From Paenibacillus plantarum (GTDB taxonomy: Bacteria; Bacillota; Bacilli; Paenibacillales; NBRC-103111), in NCBI RefSeq assembly GCF_013141695.1, contig NZ_WHNY01000045.1, forward strand, positions 52,892-116,891: 64,000 nucleotides of DNA, given 5' to 3'. How positions within the stretch are numbered: position 1 is the first letter of the stretch; each line of letters opens with the position of its first letter. Under the pieces are notes generated by a model, which was not told the DNA's origin, searched no databases, and saw only the letters and a list, made by a program, of their open reading frames with translations. The position numbers and the translations under genes were made by a program. This document shows, in pieces, positions 28,501 to 36,705 of the stretch.

Positions 28501-29693
28501 CGGGAATCCCGCAAGATGGCAACAAGGTAATCGGAAACTCGGTGGAAGTAAGTCCGATTGTGCAATCAGACGGCTCCGCTAGAGGAAAGGTAGATAGTAA
28601 AGCTTTTCTGGATGCTTTGAAACAGGTAACCCCTGACGACAATGGCGTGCAAAGAATAAGATTGAATGTCAAACCCGTTGATAAGGCAACATCCTATATC
28701 CTAGATCTTCCCATCGATACAATGAAAGCGCAGCGGAGCAAACTAGTCGTGGAGATAGGTACTCCAATTGGCGAAGTGACACTACAAGGCAGCTTATTCT
28801 CTCAACCGGAGTTAACTCGGTTTGCATTGGTCATGGAACCGGTCAACCCTGCTCAATTGGATGGTTTAACGCCAAAGGCGGTTGGTGATCGACCGATTAT
28901 TCGAGTGAATCTGTTAACTGACGTCGCTATTCCGAAGCAAGATACCTTGCTTCCGTCTATCGGAATTTCTCTCCCGTATAAGCCGACAGCTGAGGAACTG
29001 GCGAATTCTGAGCATATCGTCGTATGGCGCATTGGAGCGGATGGCGCAGTTGTTCCTATCGTGGATAGCAAATATGATCAAGCAACAGGTAGGATTGGCT
29101 TCCATGTTCGGAGTTTGGATCCTGCGGTATTCGTTGTAACCTTCGTAGATAAGAAATTCCAGGATATGAACGCGTATGCCTGGGCGGACAAAGCTGTCCG
29201 TGTTCTAGCATCCAAGGGTATTATTGCAGGTATATCCGAAGCTAACTTCGCTCCAGGTGAGCAGATGACAAGGGCAGATTTCCTTATGCTGCTTGTAAAG
29301 TCCCTCGGGTTGTCGGCTGCTTTCCAAGATAATTTCAGCGATGTGGACGCGAAGGCTTATTATGCTCAAGCTGTGGGGATCTCCCGTATCTTAGGAATAA
29401 CCGAGGGCATGGGAGGCAATCAATTCGAACCTCAGACACCGGTATCAAGGCAAGATATATTCACTTTGACGGCTCGTGCCTTACTCATTGCTGGCAAAAT
29501 GGAGCGTATGGGGCTGAAAGCCGATCTCTCTTCTTTCACAGATGGCACGGAGGTGGCACAATATGCAAGAGAGGGGATTTCGCTCTTAGCAGGGGCGGGT
29601 ATCCTACAGGGAGACGATCAAGGGATGCGTCCTAAGGAGCAAATTACGAGAGCGGAAGCAGCAATCATGCTATACCGGATTTATAACAAGTAA
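25575..29693 (+). CDS. S-layer-anchored heparinase II/III-family polysaccharide lyase
   Basis: A 1372-residue surface protein. A signal peptide (about 1-31) is followed by a beta-sandwich-like region (about 35-235). An alpha-toroid begins at HPRLFIQDFQDIKRKI (about 263) and a heparinase II/III C-terminal sheet covers about 610-880, with NRENHSSLSIGTFILEAEGQRW. A copper-amine-oxidase-N-like stalk domain (about 895-960) and a linker domain come next. Three S-layer homology modules at about 1190-1372 anchor it to the cell wall; the last ends ITRAEAAIMLYRIY. Such lyases cleave uronic-acid polysaccharides by beta-elimination; the exact family and substrate are not clear. The ATG is four bases from GGAGG, and TTG 25578 would be better spaced. 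Confidence 0.82.
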   Translation: MLRRTGKLTIALFGLAAGLFILPSGHTRAAAEVLPIVVHDTFDDVEGNSDLADWSYPATTVSIVDRPKNGGTETLEEGNKALMSTIRTLGAAHRPVRKFPSLTGKLEINYDLRLDGKPIDQIKLPEIYAGATLLTSISAINSTINAENFFRFDIPTGPTKRIRYDSMPFKTWMAVKVEMDTETDSFSVWVDNTKVADNQPFYNDAKITEINEIRFSLTKSNVAAPNFYVDNLIVRGIPTPAPDVRETKLSTPPSVPVAAHIRNEHPRLFIQDFQDIKRKISSDYIPMNWYSRIKEQADELLNTPVRGFGTNPDNGAVLEHAREMENRTFLLSMAFQIERERKYLDRLWLEIQNTASYPTWKPESFLSVAEMLQAYAVAYDWNYYDWTEEQRKLIVDTMLDKGLTYGVDRYNGKSQGGTRFTEVTHNWNVVCNGGLMIAALAIANEYPDVAEFVLEKGTENIKKGLTAYAPLGAYPEGAMYWAYGTNYLTYTMAAFETAFEANFPRPEKYKLYEAPGVAKAPEFPIYLAGMTGSFNYGDSSIGKVNSPTMMWFAEKFNKPQYAWYYLRNQEAAEDSASVTSRGTVYALLWYNSAYRSITESFPLDKAYQNPNGTNSVLMRSSWQDTNGVYAGLKGGYNRENHSSLSIGTFILEAEGQRWATMRGAGNYDWPNYNDLTGGRFQYYNNRAEGQNTLVINPAKGGVDQDINATGTVVDYQSNSTEAFGIMDMSQAYARDVTSARRGMRLYDGRSKVLVQDEITSTLASDVWWFMHTAASIQIANHGKSVLLTQNGKRMWAHIADGPQDATFSVMDAKPFPWSPNPTIQSSNYGTKLAIHMKDVTSARLAVQFIPLKSGEAPPDEYAEVVNLSEWHAAPDDLQLLSEKLGDNAALLVNSPFAYAGGTKVMVNATNPVVSPVEVDGELMIPVEFTANALGANVERDEASGTTMIRYQERLVVLPLQEQTQGSNNESVTPSNPGIPQDGNKVIGNSVEVSPIVQSDGSARGKVDSKAFLDALKQVTPDDNGVQRIRLNVKPVDKATSYILDLPIDTMKAQRSKLVVEIGTPIGEVTLQGSLFSQPELTRFALVMEPVNPAQLDGLTPKAVGDRPIIRVNLLTDVAIPKQDTLLPSIGISLPYKPTAEELANSEHIVVWRIGADGAVVPIVDSKYDQATGRIGFHVRSLDPAVFVVTFVDKKFQDMNAYAWADKAVRVLASKGIIAGISEANFAPGEQMTRADFLMLLVKSLGLSAAFQDNFSDVDAKAYYAQAVGISRILGITEGMGGNQFEPQTPVSRQDIFTLTARALLIAGKMERMGLKADLSSFTDGTEVAQYAREGISLLAGAGILQGDDQGMRPKEQITRAEAAIMLYRIYNK

Positions 29694-29787
29694 GCGCCCA
29701 TTAGGGCGAGGGAAGTACGCAGCTACGGCGGCCTTCGCCCAGGGCATTATTAGCTAGCTGTGGCCTGTGTATAGGAGGAGAATGACA

Positions 29788-32409
29788 ATGAAACAAAAAA
29801 GAATAACCATAAAGGCTTTTCTTCTTGTGATGATTCTTGCTCTGCTAGTAGGCAACGTCCAGGTTGTTCAAGCTGCTGTGTTAGAGGATGCGCTAGGAAT
29901 GAATGATATTGTCATTGACAATAGTAGTTCAGGTGTAACGATACAAGGAGCTTGGGACACAACTTCTACAGCAAGCAATCCTGAAAGATCAATTGGGAGT
30001 GACTATCGAACTGTAAAGCCGGCCGACCACAACGGCCAATTCCTGCAATACAATACACCGGCTTCTTTTCAGCAGGGGAGATACAAGGTTTATTTATCAA
30101 CGTATCGATCACAATCTAACCGCTCTACGAATGTGCCCGTAGATATTTTTCATGTGAATGATGGTAATGTCACAACACTAAGTTCAGTCACGGTGAGCCA
30201 GAAGGGGAGCACAGGTGCAGTTTGGATTCCGATTGGTGAATTTGAATTTCAAGAGGGCGACGGCAACTATATTCAAATAAAAGTGGATGGCGCTGAAGGC
30301 TATGTGTTAGCGGATGCTGTGCGATTCCAGCCAATGTTTACGCCTGCACCACCAATCCTGAGTAATGATGCGACGCTTTTAAGCTTACAGGTCAATCCTG
30401 GCTTACTTGATTTCAATCCCCAAGTGAAAGACTATACGTTAGATGTTCTTGGGAATGTTTACAGCAGTATCGACATAACACCTACAGTTACTTCAACTGT
30501 TTATAAAAGTCTGCAAATCAATGGACAGGAGACGGTATCGGGAAGCACCTATACGGTTCAGCTAATGTCAGGCAGCAATTCCATAGCTATTGTAGTTATT
30601 GCACAGGATAATACGACTCTTACGTATAATCTGCAGGTCAATCGTATATTGCTAAGCAATGAAGCGTCCTTGAGCAACCTGACACTCGACCGTGCGACAT
30701 TGGACTTTAGTCCGGATGTGACCAGCTACCAGGTGCAAGTAGGTGATGAGGTGAACAGTCTTGAGGTGACGCCAGTTGTATCATCAGCAGTGTACAAAAG
30801 TTTAACTGTTAATGGCCGGTCTCAATCTTCCGGCGACCCTTACTTGATGACATTATCAACTGGCAATAATTCGATTTCTATTCGGGTAACTGCGCAAGAC
30901 GGAACAGAGAAGGAGTACACCGTAAATGTGAGCAAACAGGGAGAAGTAGCCACGCTGAGCAGCTTGTCACTCACAAGAGGGGCGTTGAATTTCAGTCCGT
31001 GGCGGACCGTGTATAGCATTTATGTGGGTAATAATGTGGACACACTTGCGTTAACGCCTACCTCGACTTCCGATTTCTTCGATCATATGACGGTTAACGG
31101 AGTTCCTCATGTCTCTGGGACGCGATATAACATCCCATTGATTACTGGGGAGAATCCAGTTGTCATTGAAGTGACGTCAAAGGCACAGCGACAGATGATG
31201 TATACGGTTAACATCACACGTTTAGATGCTAAAGCCAATGCTCAGATGGTCAATGGCGCTGTAACACTTCCTGCGGAAAAGCTTGCGGAAGCGTTAGGGG
31301 TACACTTGCATCAAGACACTTCGGGTCTACTTGTTTATAGTGAACGCCCTTTTGAATTCGCCAGTCCTGCGGATACTGCTCTGCAAGAAGAACTGACGCA
31401 ACTCCTCAACCTTCGATTGAAAGTGGATGGTGAACATGTTGCATTTTTCAATCCCAAGCAGACAGAATATCGTCTTCTGCTGCCAGCAGATGAGCACATT
31501 CCTTTCATAGACCTCGAGAGTGGGGCCGGAACGAGCTTTACGGTAAAACAGGCAGCGAATCTTGATGAGGCAACAGTTCTGACCATTGAGGGTGTAGGCA
31601 CCTACTCGTTTACTTTCGTGGAGGATAAGATTGCAGACACGTCGCAGCCGTCGCTTGCTGGGCTCAAAGTAACCATTGAAGGTGAAGAGGAAGTGGAATT
31701 TGTACCTACTTGGATTCCTGTGACCTACGTAGATGCTAATGATGGCTATGCGAATGTGAACACGCCAAATAAGACAGTAGATAATGATCTGAACACCAGA
31801 TGGTCGGCTACTAGCCAAGGTGAAGTTAAATGGATTCGTTACGATTTGGGAAGTAAGGTAAATGTTCACTCGATGTCTGTTGCAGGATATTTGGGCAACG
31901 AACGTTCCTACAATTTCGAGGTAGAGATTTCTGATGATGGTGTGAACTGGACGCAGTTGCTTCCCATGCAGTCGACTAGTGGAACCATACTGTATCCCGA
32001 GATGTTCCAACTGGGAGATGTTGAGACCCGATTTGTCAGGCTGCCCTCTTATGGCTATGGACCAACACGGGATGGTTGGAACGGATTTTCAGAGGTTCGC
32101 TTCTATTCAAGCCAGGAGCAAGCCAATGTAGATGCTTCCAAATGGGATGAATATTTTGCACCTTCTTCGAATAAGTTGGGGGACCAATTGAAGTTGTCAG
32201 TGAAAGGATTGACTTCAGAAGGTGTTGAGCACAATTTGAACCCAGATACGACCACAATCGCATTCTATACCGATAATGCTGCGATTGCTGAGGTGGATCA
32301 AGCGGGCAATGTTCTCCTGACTGGTGTAGGAGAAGTGCGGATCACTGTCATGGCAACGCAAGGTGATGCGGTACGGCTGGGCAGTCTCATCATTAGTGTT
32401 AGTAATTAA
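29788..32409 (+). CDS. Secreted multidomain carbohydrate-binding protein
   Basis: An 873-residue exported protein without a recognisable catalytic domain. The signal peptide ends VVQA (about residue 29). A golvesin-C-like module (about 30-185), related to those in the gene at 23579, is followed by three cadherin-like beta-sandwich repeats (PF12733 type, about 195-475), each with LDFxPxVxxY and a TYxVxV ending. A discoidin (F5/8 type C) domain follows at about 645-775 (DNDLNTRWSATSQGE, then RFVRL). A Big_2-like domain closes the protein. AGGAGGAG gives best spacing to ATG 29788; ATG 29782 is also possible. It is the last gene of the central operon and probably holds the polysaccharide at the cell surface. 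Confidence 0.8.
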   Translation: MKQKRITIKAFLLVMILALLVGNVQVVQAAVLEDALGMNDIVIDNSSSGVTIQGAWDTTSTASNPERSIGSDYRTVKPADHNGQFLQYNTPASFQQGRYKVYLSTYRSQSNRSTNVPVDIFHVNDGNVTTLSSVTVSQKGSTGAVWIPIGEFEFQEGDGNYIQIKVDGAEGYVLADAVRFQPMFTPAPPILSNDATLLSLQVNPGLLDFNPQVKDYTLDVLGNVYSSIDITPTVTSTVYKSLQINGQETVSGSTYTVQLMSGSNSIAIVVIAQDNTTLTYNLQVNRILLSNEASLSNLTLDRATLDFSPDVTSYQVQVGDEVNSLEVTPVVSSAVYKSLTVNGRSQSSGDPYLMTLSTGNNSISIRVTAQDGTEKEYTVNVSKQGEVATLSSLSLTRGALNFSPWRTVYSIYVGNNVDTLALTPTSTSDFFDHMTVNGVPHVSGTRYNIPLITGENPVVIEVTSKAQRQMMYTVNITRLDAKANAQMVNGAVTLPAEKLAEALGVHLHQDTSGLLVYSERPFEFASPADTALQEELTQLLNLRLKVDGEHVAFFNPKQTEYRLLLPADEHIPFIDLESGAGTSFTVKQAANLDEATVLTIEGVGTYSFTFVEDKIADTSQPSLAGLKVTIEGEEEVEFVPTWIPVTYVDANDGYANVNTPNKTVDNDLNTRWSATSQGEVKWIRYDLGSKVNVHSMSVAGYLGNERSYNFEVEISDDGVNWTQLLPMQSTSGTILYPEMFQLGDVETRFVRLPSYGYGPTRDGWNGFSEVRFYSSQEQANVDASKWDEYFAPSSNKLGDQLKLSVKGLTSEGVEHNLNPDTTTIAFYTDNAAIAEVDQAGNVLLTGVGEVRITVMATQGDAVRLGSLIISVSN

Positions 32410-32422
32410 GGATGCAGTATTG

Positions 32423-32456
32423 AACCCGTCAGAGTGCTCTTCTCTGGCGGGTTTTT
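32423..32456 (+). terminator. Terminator of the central operon
   Basis: AACCCGTCAGAG pairs with CTCTGGCGGGTT (one G-U pair) around seven bases, followed by a T-run. It lies 14 bases after the stop at 32409. Confidence 0.92.
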
Positions 32457-32587
32457 CTCACCTTACATGTAAAGGCGAGCGCATACGTGAAACGTATAAT
32501 CCTTGTGAGCGGAAGCCCACCTTTTTTTTGCGATCTCTGAGGTTGTGAATCACTAACAACGACACCAAAGGCACTTAACGCAAGACT

Positions 32588-32872
32588 AGCTACTCTACAA
32601 TCTACGTCACCTAGACAAACACATCATAGACAAGCCACTACCCGAACCCCAGCTACTCAACAAATTCAATCTTGAAGACTAGTTAAACTACAAACTCCCA
32701 CAAAGACTAGCTACCAAACAAGCCACTACCCGAACCCCAGCTACTCAACAAACAATGCATACATTCAGCTACTCCACAAACTTCACGCCCCGAACAACGG
32801 CTACTCCATATACTCCACCTCAAAGACCAGCTATTCAACAAACTCTCCCACCAGTCCAGCTACTCAACTAAC
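32588..32872. repeat. Degenerate ~30-bp repeat array, A/C-rich
   Basis: The core AGCTACTCAACAAAC and its variants begin at 32588, 32651, 32681, 32709, 32739, 32767, 32799, 32829 and 32858. Intervals are 28-32 bp, except the first, which is 63, twice the period. A longer segment ending in this core is repeated exactly near 32630 and 32718. The plus strand is almost free of G. Unit lengths are not multiples of three and every frame is closed, so it is not coding. It fills the middle of the gene-free stretch 32457-33208. Confidence 0.85.
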
Positions 32873-33007
32873 CACGCCAAAATCCACGCCTCAACCTACA
32901 CCACAATCCACAACCACAATCCCTAGCTGCCACTTTGCAATTTAACTGGATAACCTGATGTTAATTTCTCGGTTTTAAGTCATTTTTAAGGATTAAATGG
33001 AAATTAT

Positions 33008-33132
33008 GTAGTTAATTTGGCTGGTTTTGCAGGAATCAGAGAATTATGATGAGATTAGATGTATGTTTTCCAGCTATTATTGGAAAAGGCAAGAAATACC
33101 TAAATATAACTGTAGGTTATCCAGTTATTTGG
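33008..33132. repeat. Dispersed intergenic repeat with small inverted repeats
   Basis: This stretch contains GTAGTTAATTTGGCTGG (33008-33024), the hairpin TTTTCCA...TGGAAAA (33066-33087) and TCCAGTTATTTGGA ending at 33132. Related pieces recur in the gap at 57853-58042, so the two gaps share an interspersed repeat family. Confidence 0.6.
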
Positions 33133-33137
33133 AAAAC

Positions 33138-33179
33138 AAGGCGTCACACAAGGTTATTTCCCTTGGATGGCGCCTTTTT
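33138..33179 (+). terminator. Terminator-like hairpin with no upstream gene
   Basis: AAGGCG at 33138 begins a 16-base arm pairing with the arm ending GGCGCCTT, with a few mismatches and a loop of TTATTT, followed by five Ts. No coding gene ends nearby on the plus strand; the previous terminator is 680 bp upstream. It lies 30 bp before the GH88 promoter and may insulate it. Confidence 0.65.
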
Positions 33180-33208
33180 CACGTTTCGGGATGCCTACAC
33201 GCCGAACC

Positions 33209-33262
33209 TGTTAACCGAACGAAAACATGTATATTGAGCAAGCGGCCTCGGATCGATATGCT
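33209..33262 (+). promoter_or_regulatory. Regulon promoter A (GH88)
   Basis: Operator TGTTAA + 5 + CGAAA + 2 + ATGTATATTG at 33209-33236. The final TTG starts the -35 TTGAGC (33234-33239); after 17 bp comes TATGCT (33257-33262). The start codon is at 33296. It is one of five copies in the window. Confidence 0.8.
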
Positions 33263-33295
33263 TGGGACATTCAACGAAGAGGGAGTGTAGAGATA

Positions 33296-34420
33296 ATGAT
33301 ACAAGAACAATGGATAGGAGATGCCTGGGAACAAGGCGTCCGGAAAGTAAAGAATACGAGCCTGCGAGTAGGTGCAGCATTTCCTCACGGTTCGAACGAG
33401 GGTCAATTTCAATTGACCTCGCCGCATTACTGGACAGCAGGCTTCTGGCCTGGAATCCTATGGCTCATTTATCAAGATCGCCAAGATGAACAATTACGCC
33501 TCTTAGCAGAGAGCTGTGAAACACAGATGGATGCTGTTATCGAGGCTTACGAGCCTCTTGATCATGATATGGGATTCATGTGGACGCTAACTTCGATAGC
33601 GAATTGGCACCTCACCGGCAATGAGCAGTCCAAACGCCGAGCTTTGAAGATAGCCAGCCATTTGGCGGGGCGATTCAATATCAAGGGAAGCTTTATCCGC
33701 GCATGGAACAGCCCGGAGCGGGTCGGGTGGGCAATCATCGATTGCATGATGAATTTGCCGCTGCTCTACTGGGCGTCGCAACAAACGAACGACCCACGCT
33801 TTAAGCACGTTGCAGAAGCGCACGCGGGAATGGCCGCCAAGCAATTTATTCGCGAGGATGGCTCCGCGTATCACATTGTCTGCTTCGACCTTGAGACAGG
33901 CGAACGCACAGGTGCGCTCGGTGGCCAAGGCTATGCGGAAGAGTCCGCATGGGCACGGGGTTCCGCCTGGTCGATCTATGGCTCGGTGCTCAGCTACCGC
34001 CACACGGGTCGTGCCGATCTCTTGGCAGCAGCGGAGCATGCTGCCTCCTTCTTCTTAGCACACTTACCCGAGGATAAGGTGCCGTATTGGGACTTCCGAT
34101 TGCCTGCCTTCGAGGGGGCATCGCGTGATACGAGTGCCGCAGCGATTGCGGCAAGCGGACTGCTGGATCTGGCTGCGGTATGTGCAGGCGATCGGGCACT
34201 ATTTTATAAGGAACAAGCGTGTGCGATCTTACAATCATTGTCTCAACATTATTCCACAGATGATTCCGAAGAAGCGATCCTAAGCTCAGGTACGGGCAAC
34301 GTGCCGATGAATCAGAATATCAATAAGCCGCTGATTTACGGTGACTATTACTATATGGAAGCATTGGCGAAGCTGCAAGGACATCCCTCTTTCTGGGAAA
34401 TAGGGGCAACGAAAGCCTAA
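33296..34420 (+). CDS. GH88 unsaturated glucuronyl/galacturonyl hydrolase
   Basis: A 374-residue cytoplasmic enzyme of an alpha/alpha barrel family that removes the delta-4,5-unsaturated uronic acid left by polysaccharide lyases. Candidate catalytic residues are Asp89/Asp91 in DHDMGFMW and Asp149 in IIDCMMNLPLLYW; Asp149 falls at the number known for the Bacillus enzyme. GNVPMNQNINKPLIYGDYYYMEAL is the usual C-terminal block. I start at ATG 33296 (GAGGGAG upstream), not at 33227, which would lie inside the promoter. It has its own regulon promoter and is probably a single-gene unit. Its presence fits the PL8 and heparinase-like lyases nearby. Confidence 0.92.
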   Translation: MIQEQWIGDAWEQGVRKVKNTSLRVGAAFPHGSNEGQFQLTSPHYWTAGFWPGILWLIYQDRQDEQLRLLAESCETQMDAVIEAYEPLDHDMGFMWTLTSIANWHLTGNEQSKRRALKIASHLAGRFNIKGSFIRAWNSPERVGWAIIDCMMNLPLLYWASQQTNDPRFKHVAEAHAGMAAKQFIREDGSAYHIVCFDLETGERTGALGGQGYAEESAWARGSAWSIYGSVLSYRHTGRADLLAAAEHAASFFLAHLPEDKVPYWDFRLPAFEGASRDTSAAAIAASGLLDLAAVCAGDRALFYKEQACAILQSLSQHYSTDDSEEAILSSGTGNVPMNQNINKPLIYGDYYYMEALAKLQGHPSFWEIGATKA

Positions 34421-34587
34421 TATATCAAGGTTTTTCAAAATTTAGAGATATATATGTTTTACATAATAAGTTGGCTATATTTCTAGATAAATACTCTCGT
34501 CATATGTGACGGTGTAGCCATTTATTGTGCATGTATATCACTAGAAAAAGTGTATATCGGACAGCAAATATCCGCATTGTATCAGCC

Positions 34588-34642
34588 TGTTAACTGATCG
34601 AAATCATGTATATTGTACGGATGCCGGATTAACAGGTACGAT
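34588..34642 (+). promoter_or_regulatory. Regulon promoter B (second ABC importer)
   Basis: Operator TGTTAA + 5 + CGAAA + 2 + ATGTATATTG at 34588-34615; -35 TTGTAC (34613-34618), 18 bp, -10 TACGAT (34637-34642). The permease start codon at 34676 is 60 bases after the operator. Nothing else was noted in 34421-34587, which is AT-rich. Confidence 0.8.
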
Positions 34643-34675
34643 GAGTTCAAATTACAGAGCAAGGAAGTGACACCG

Positions 34676-35662
34676 ATGAGTCAGACACTCCCTCCTTCAA
34701 CACCAGCGATGGTTAAGCCGAAGGCGAGTACAGCAAAAAACAAAAGTAATTGGCTAGTAAGGAAGTATGGCAAACGCGTATTAAAACAGAACATACCGTT
34801 GTACATCATGTTTGTGCCTATCATCCTTTTCTTCTTTATATTTAAATACTACCCGATGACGGGACTCGTCATTGCCTTTAAGAAGTACAGTTTCATTAAA
34901 GGGATCTGGGGCAGTCCTTGGGCAGGCTTGGATAACTTTAAAATGATCTTTCAGACGAAACAAATTTTTAGTATCGTGTGGAACACCTTAAAACTGAGCG
35001 GGTTAAGCATCGTCATTGGTTTCCCTGTTCCCATCATATTAGCGCTGCTTCTCAATGAAGTAAGGAAGATGAGGTTCAAAAAGTTAGTTCAGACGCTGGT
35101 ATATCTGCCGCATTTTCTCAACTGGGTTATCGTAGGAGGCATTGTTGTTACGGTGTTCTCGCAAAGTACAGGAACGCTCAATCATCTGATCGAAAAACTT
35201 TTTGGTGAATCGTATCCGTTCTTATATAAAGAGTTTTCCTGGATTTCCATCTATCTGGCATCAGGTGTTTGGAAGGAATCCGGTTGGAACGCGATTATTT
35301 ATCTCGCAGCACTTACAGCTATTGACCAAAGCTTATATGAAGCATCAAGCATTGATGGTGCGAATAAATGGCAGCAAACGATACGTATTACATTGCCTGC
35401 GATTCTGCCAACGATCATTATTATGTTAATTCTGAAGATCGGACATCTGATGGAATTAGGCTTCGATCAAGTGTTTGTCCTGCAAAATAACGCAACCCTT
35501 GAAATCTCTGAGGTCATTAGTACTTTCATGTACAAAATTGGTATCCAGCAAGCGAATTTCAGTCTTGCAACTGCAATGGGACTGTTTGAATCCTTGGTTG
35601 GTTTAATCTTAGTACTTGCAGCAAACCGAATTGCACGCCGCTTCGGCCAAGGCTTATGGTAA
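34676..35662 (+). CDS. ABC transporter permease, LplB type (second importer)
   Basis: A 328-residue membrane protein with a charged N-terminal tail and six predicted helices. The EAA loop is seen in EASSIDGANKWQQTIRITLPAI. The family passes oligosaccharides from a lipoprotein receptor into the cell. AAGGAAGTGA precedes the ATG at 34676; a longer frame from 34613 would begin inside the promoter. It is the first gene of a permease-permease-receptor operon under regulon promoter B. It is clearly related to the permease at 16673 but not a recent copy, as the sequences differ throughout. Confidence 0.93.
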   Translation: MSQTLPPSTPAMVKPKASTAKNKSNWLVRKYGKRVLKQNIPLYIMFVPIILFFFIFKYYPMTGLVIAFKKYSFIKGIWGSPWAGLDNFKMIFQTKQIFSIVWNTLKLSGLSIVIGFPVPIILALLLNEVRKMRFKKLVQTLVYLPHFLNWVIVGGIVVTVFSQSTGTLNHLIEKLFGESYPFLYKEFSWISIYLASGVWKESGWNAIIYLAALTAIDQSLYEASSIDGANKWQQTIRITLPAILPTIIIMLILKIGHLMELGFDQVFVLQNNATLEISEVISTFMYKIGIQQANFSLATAMGLFESLVGLILVLAANRIARRFGQGLW

Positions 35663-35705
35663 GCAAACACATGACGAAGTGACAAAAGTTAAGAAGGAGA
35701 AGCTT

Positions 35706-36581
35706 ATGAAGCATACACAAGGAGAGAAGGTATTTTACGCCCTCAACTATATATTTTTAATGATCTTGGGTCTCAGTTGCTTGTTACCTATCATTCACAT
35801 TGCAGCGTTGTCCTTGAGTGATAAGCATGCGTTAATGTCAGGAACGGTAAGCTTTTGGCCTGTTAATTTGAGCTTAGATGGCTATCATGCACTGTTCAAG
35901 GAAAGCCCAATACTTACGGATTTTAAAAATAGTGTAATTATTACAGTGATAGGGACCTTCCTGAATATCGTGTTCACGATCCTAGCAGCATACCCGTTGT
36001 CCAAACGTTATTTTATCGGACGCAAATTTTATTCATTCGCTATTATTTTCACCATGATCTTCTCAGCAGGTCTCATTCCTACTTATTTACTCGTTCAAAA
36101 ATTGGGGCTCATCAATAGCTACGGTGCCCTTTGGTTGCCAGGTTTGATTACAGTGTGGAATCTTTTGGTTTTGAGAAGCTTTTTCGAAGGATTGCCTGAA
36201 GAGTTAGAAGAGGCATCGCGTATAGATGGCTGCTCCGAATGGCGCTTGATCTTTCAGATCGTGTTGCCATTATCATTGCCAGTCTTAGCTGCATTAACCT
36301 TATTTTACGGGGTAGGCCATTGGAATGCTTTCATGAATGTACTGATTTATATTAATGATTCCAGCAAGCTGAATTTAGCTGTCCTCGTACAGCAGATGAT
36401 CCAGAATCAGACCCTTATGCAAGAATTGACACAAACACAACCAGATTTAGCAGCAGCCATTACACCAGAGGGTGTTAAAGCGGCAGGAGTCATTGTAATG
36501 ACATTGCCGATGTTGATCGTATATCCATTCTTACAACGTTTCTTCGTCAAAGGTGTCATGGTCGGTGCTGTGAAAGGGTAA
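35706..36581 (+). CDS. ABC transporter permease, LplC/YtcP type (second importer)
   Basis: A 291-residue permease and partner of the preceding protein. It has six predicted helices, with the EAA loop in EEASRIDGCSEWRLIFQIVLPLSLP and the family C-terminus FVKGVMVGAVKG. The ATG at 35706 follows AAGGAG; an open frame reaching back into the upstream gene is not used. The importer again lacks its own ATPase. Confidence 0.93.
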   Translation: MKHTQGEKVFYALNYIFLMILGLSCLLPIIHIAALSLSDKHALMSGTVSFWPVNLSLDGYHALFKESPILTDFKNSVIITVIGTFLNIVFTILAAYPLSKRYFIGRKFYSFAIIFTMIFSAGLIPTYLLVQKLGLINSYGALWLPGLITVWNLLVLRSFFEGLPEELEEASRIDGCSEWRLIFQIVLPLSLPVLAALTLFYGVGHWNAFMNVLIYINDSSKLNLAVLVQQMIQNQTLMQELTQTQPDLAAAITPEGVKAAGVIVMTLPMLIVYPFLQRFFVKGVMVGAVKG

Positions 36582-36705
36582 TGGTAAATCTTTGAAAGGG
36601 GTGATGTGCAGCGCTAAACATGGTAGTCTTAGTTTAAAAGTAGAGGAATTCATCGGGGTTATCTTAAAAATTGTACGTACAAATCATGAGGGGTGACTTA
36701 TTCAT

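Noticed and set aside
31327..32010. A 227-codon minus-strand open frame
   Set aside because: It lies wholly within the well-supported plus-strand binding-protein gene, has no ribosome binding site and no recognisable protein features.
32588..32872. CRISPR array
   Set aside because: The repeated core is only about 15 bp and varies between copies, intervals are 28-32 bp, one longer segment is duplicated, and no cas genes are present.
33209..33262. The motif as an ECF sigma promoter with TGTTAA as -35
   Set aside because: TGTTAA to the ATGTAKA block is too short for normal spacing, while TTG plus TANNNT at 17-18 bp fits sigma-A in all five copies.
36671..36682. TTGTACGTACAA as an operator of the receptor gene
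   Set aside because: It is a 12-bp palindrome with no second copy in the window and no promoter next to it, so chance is a sufficient explanation.
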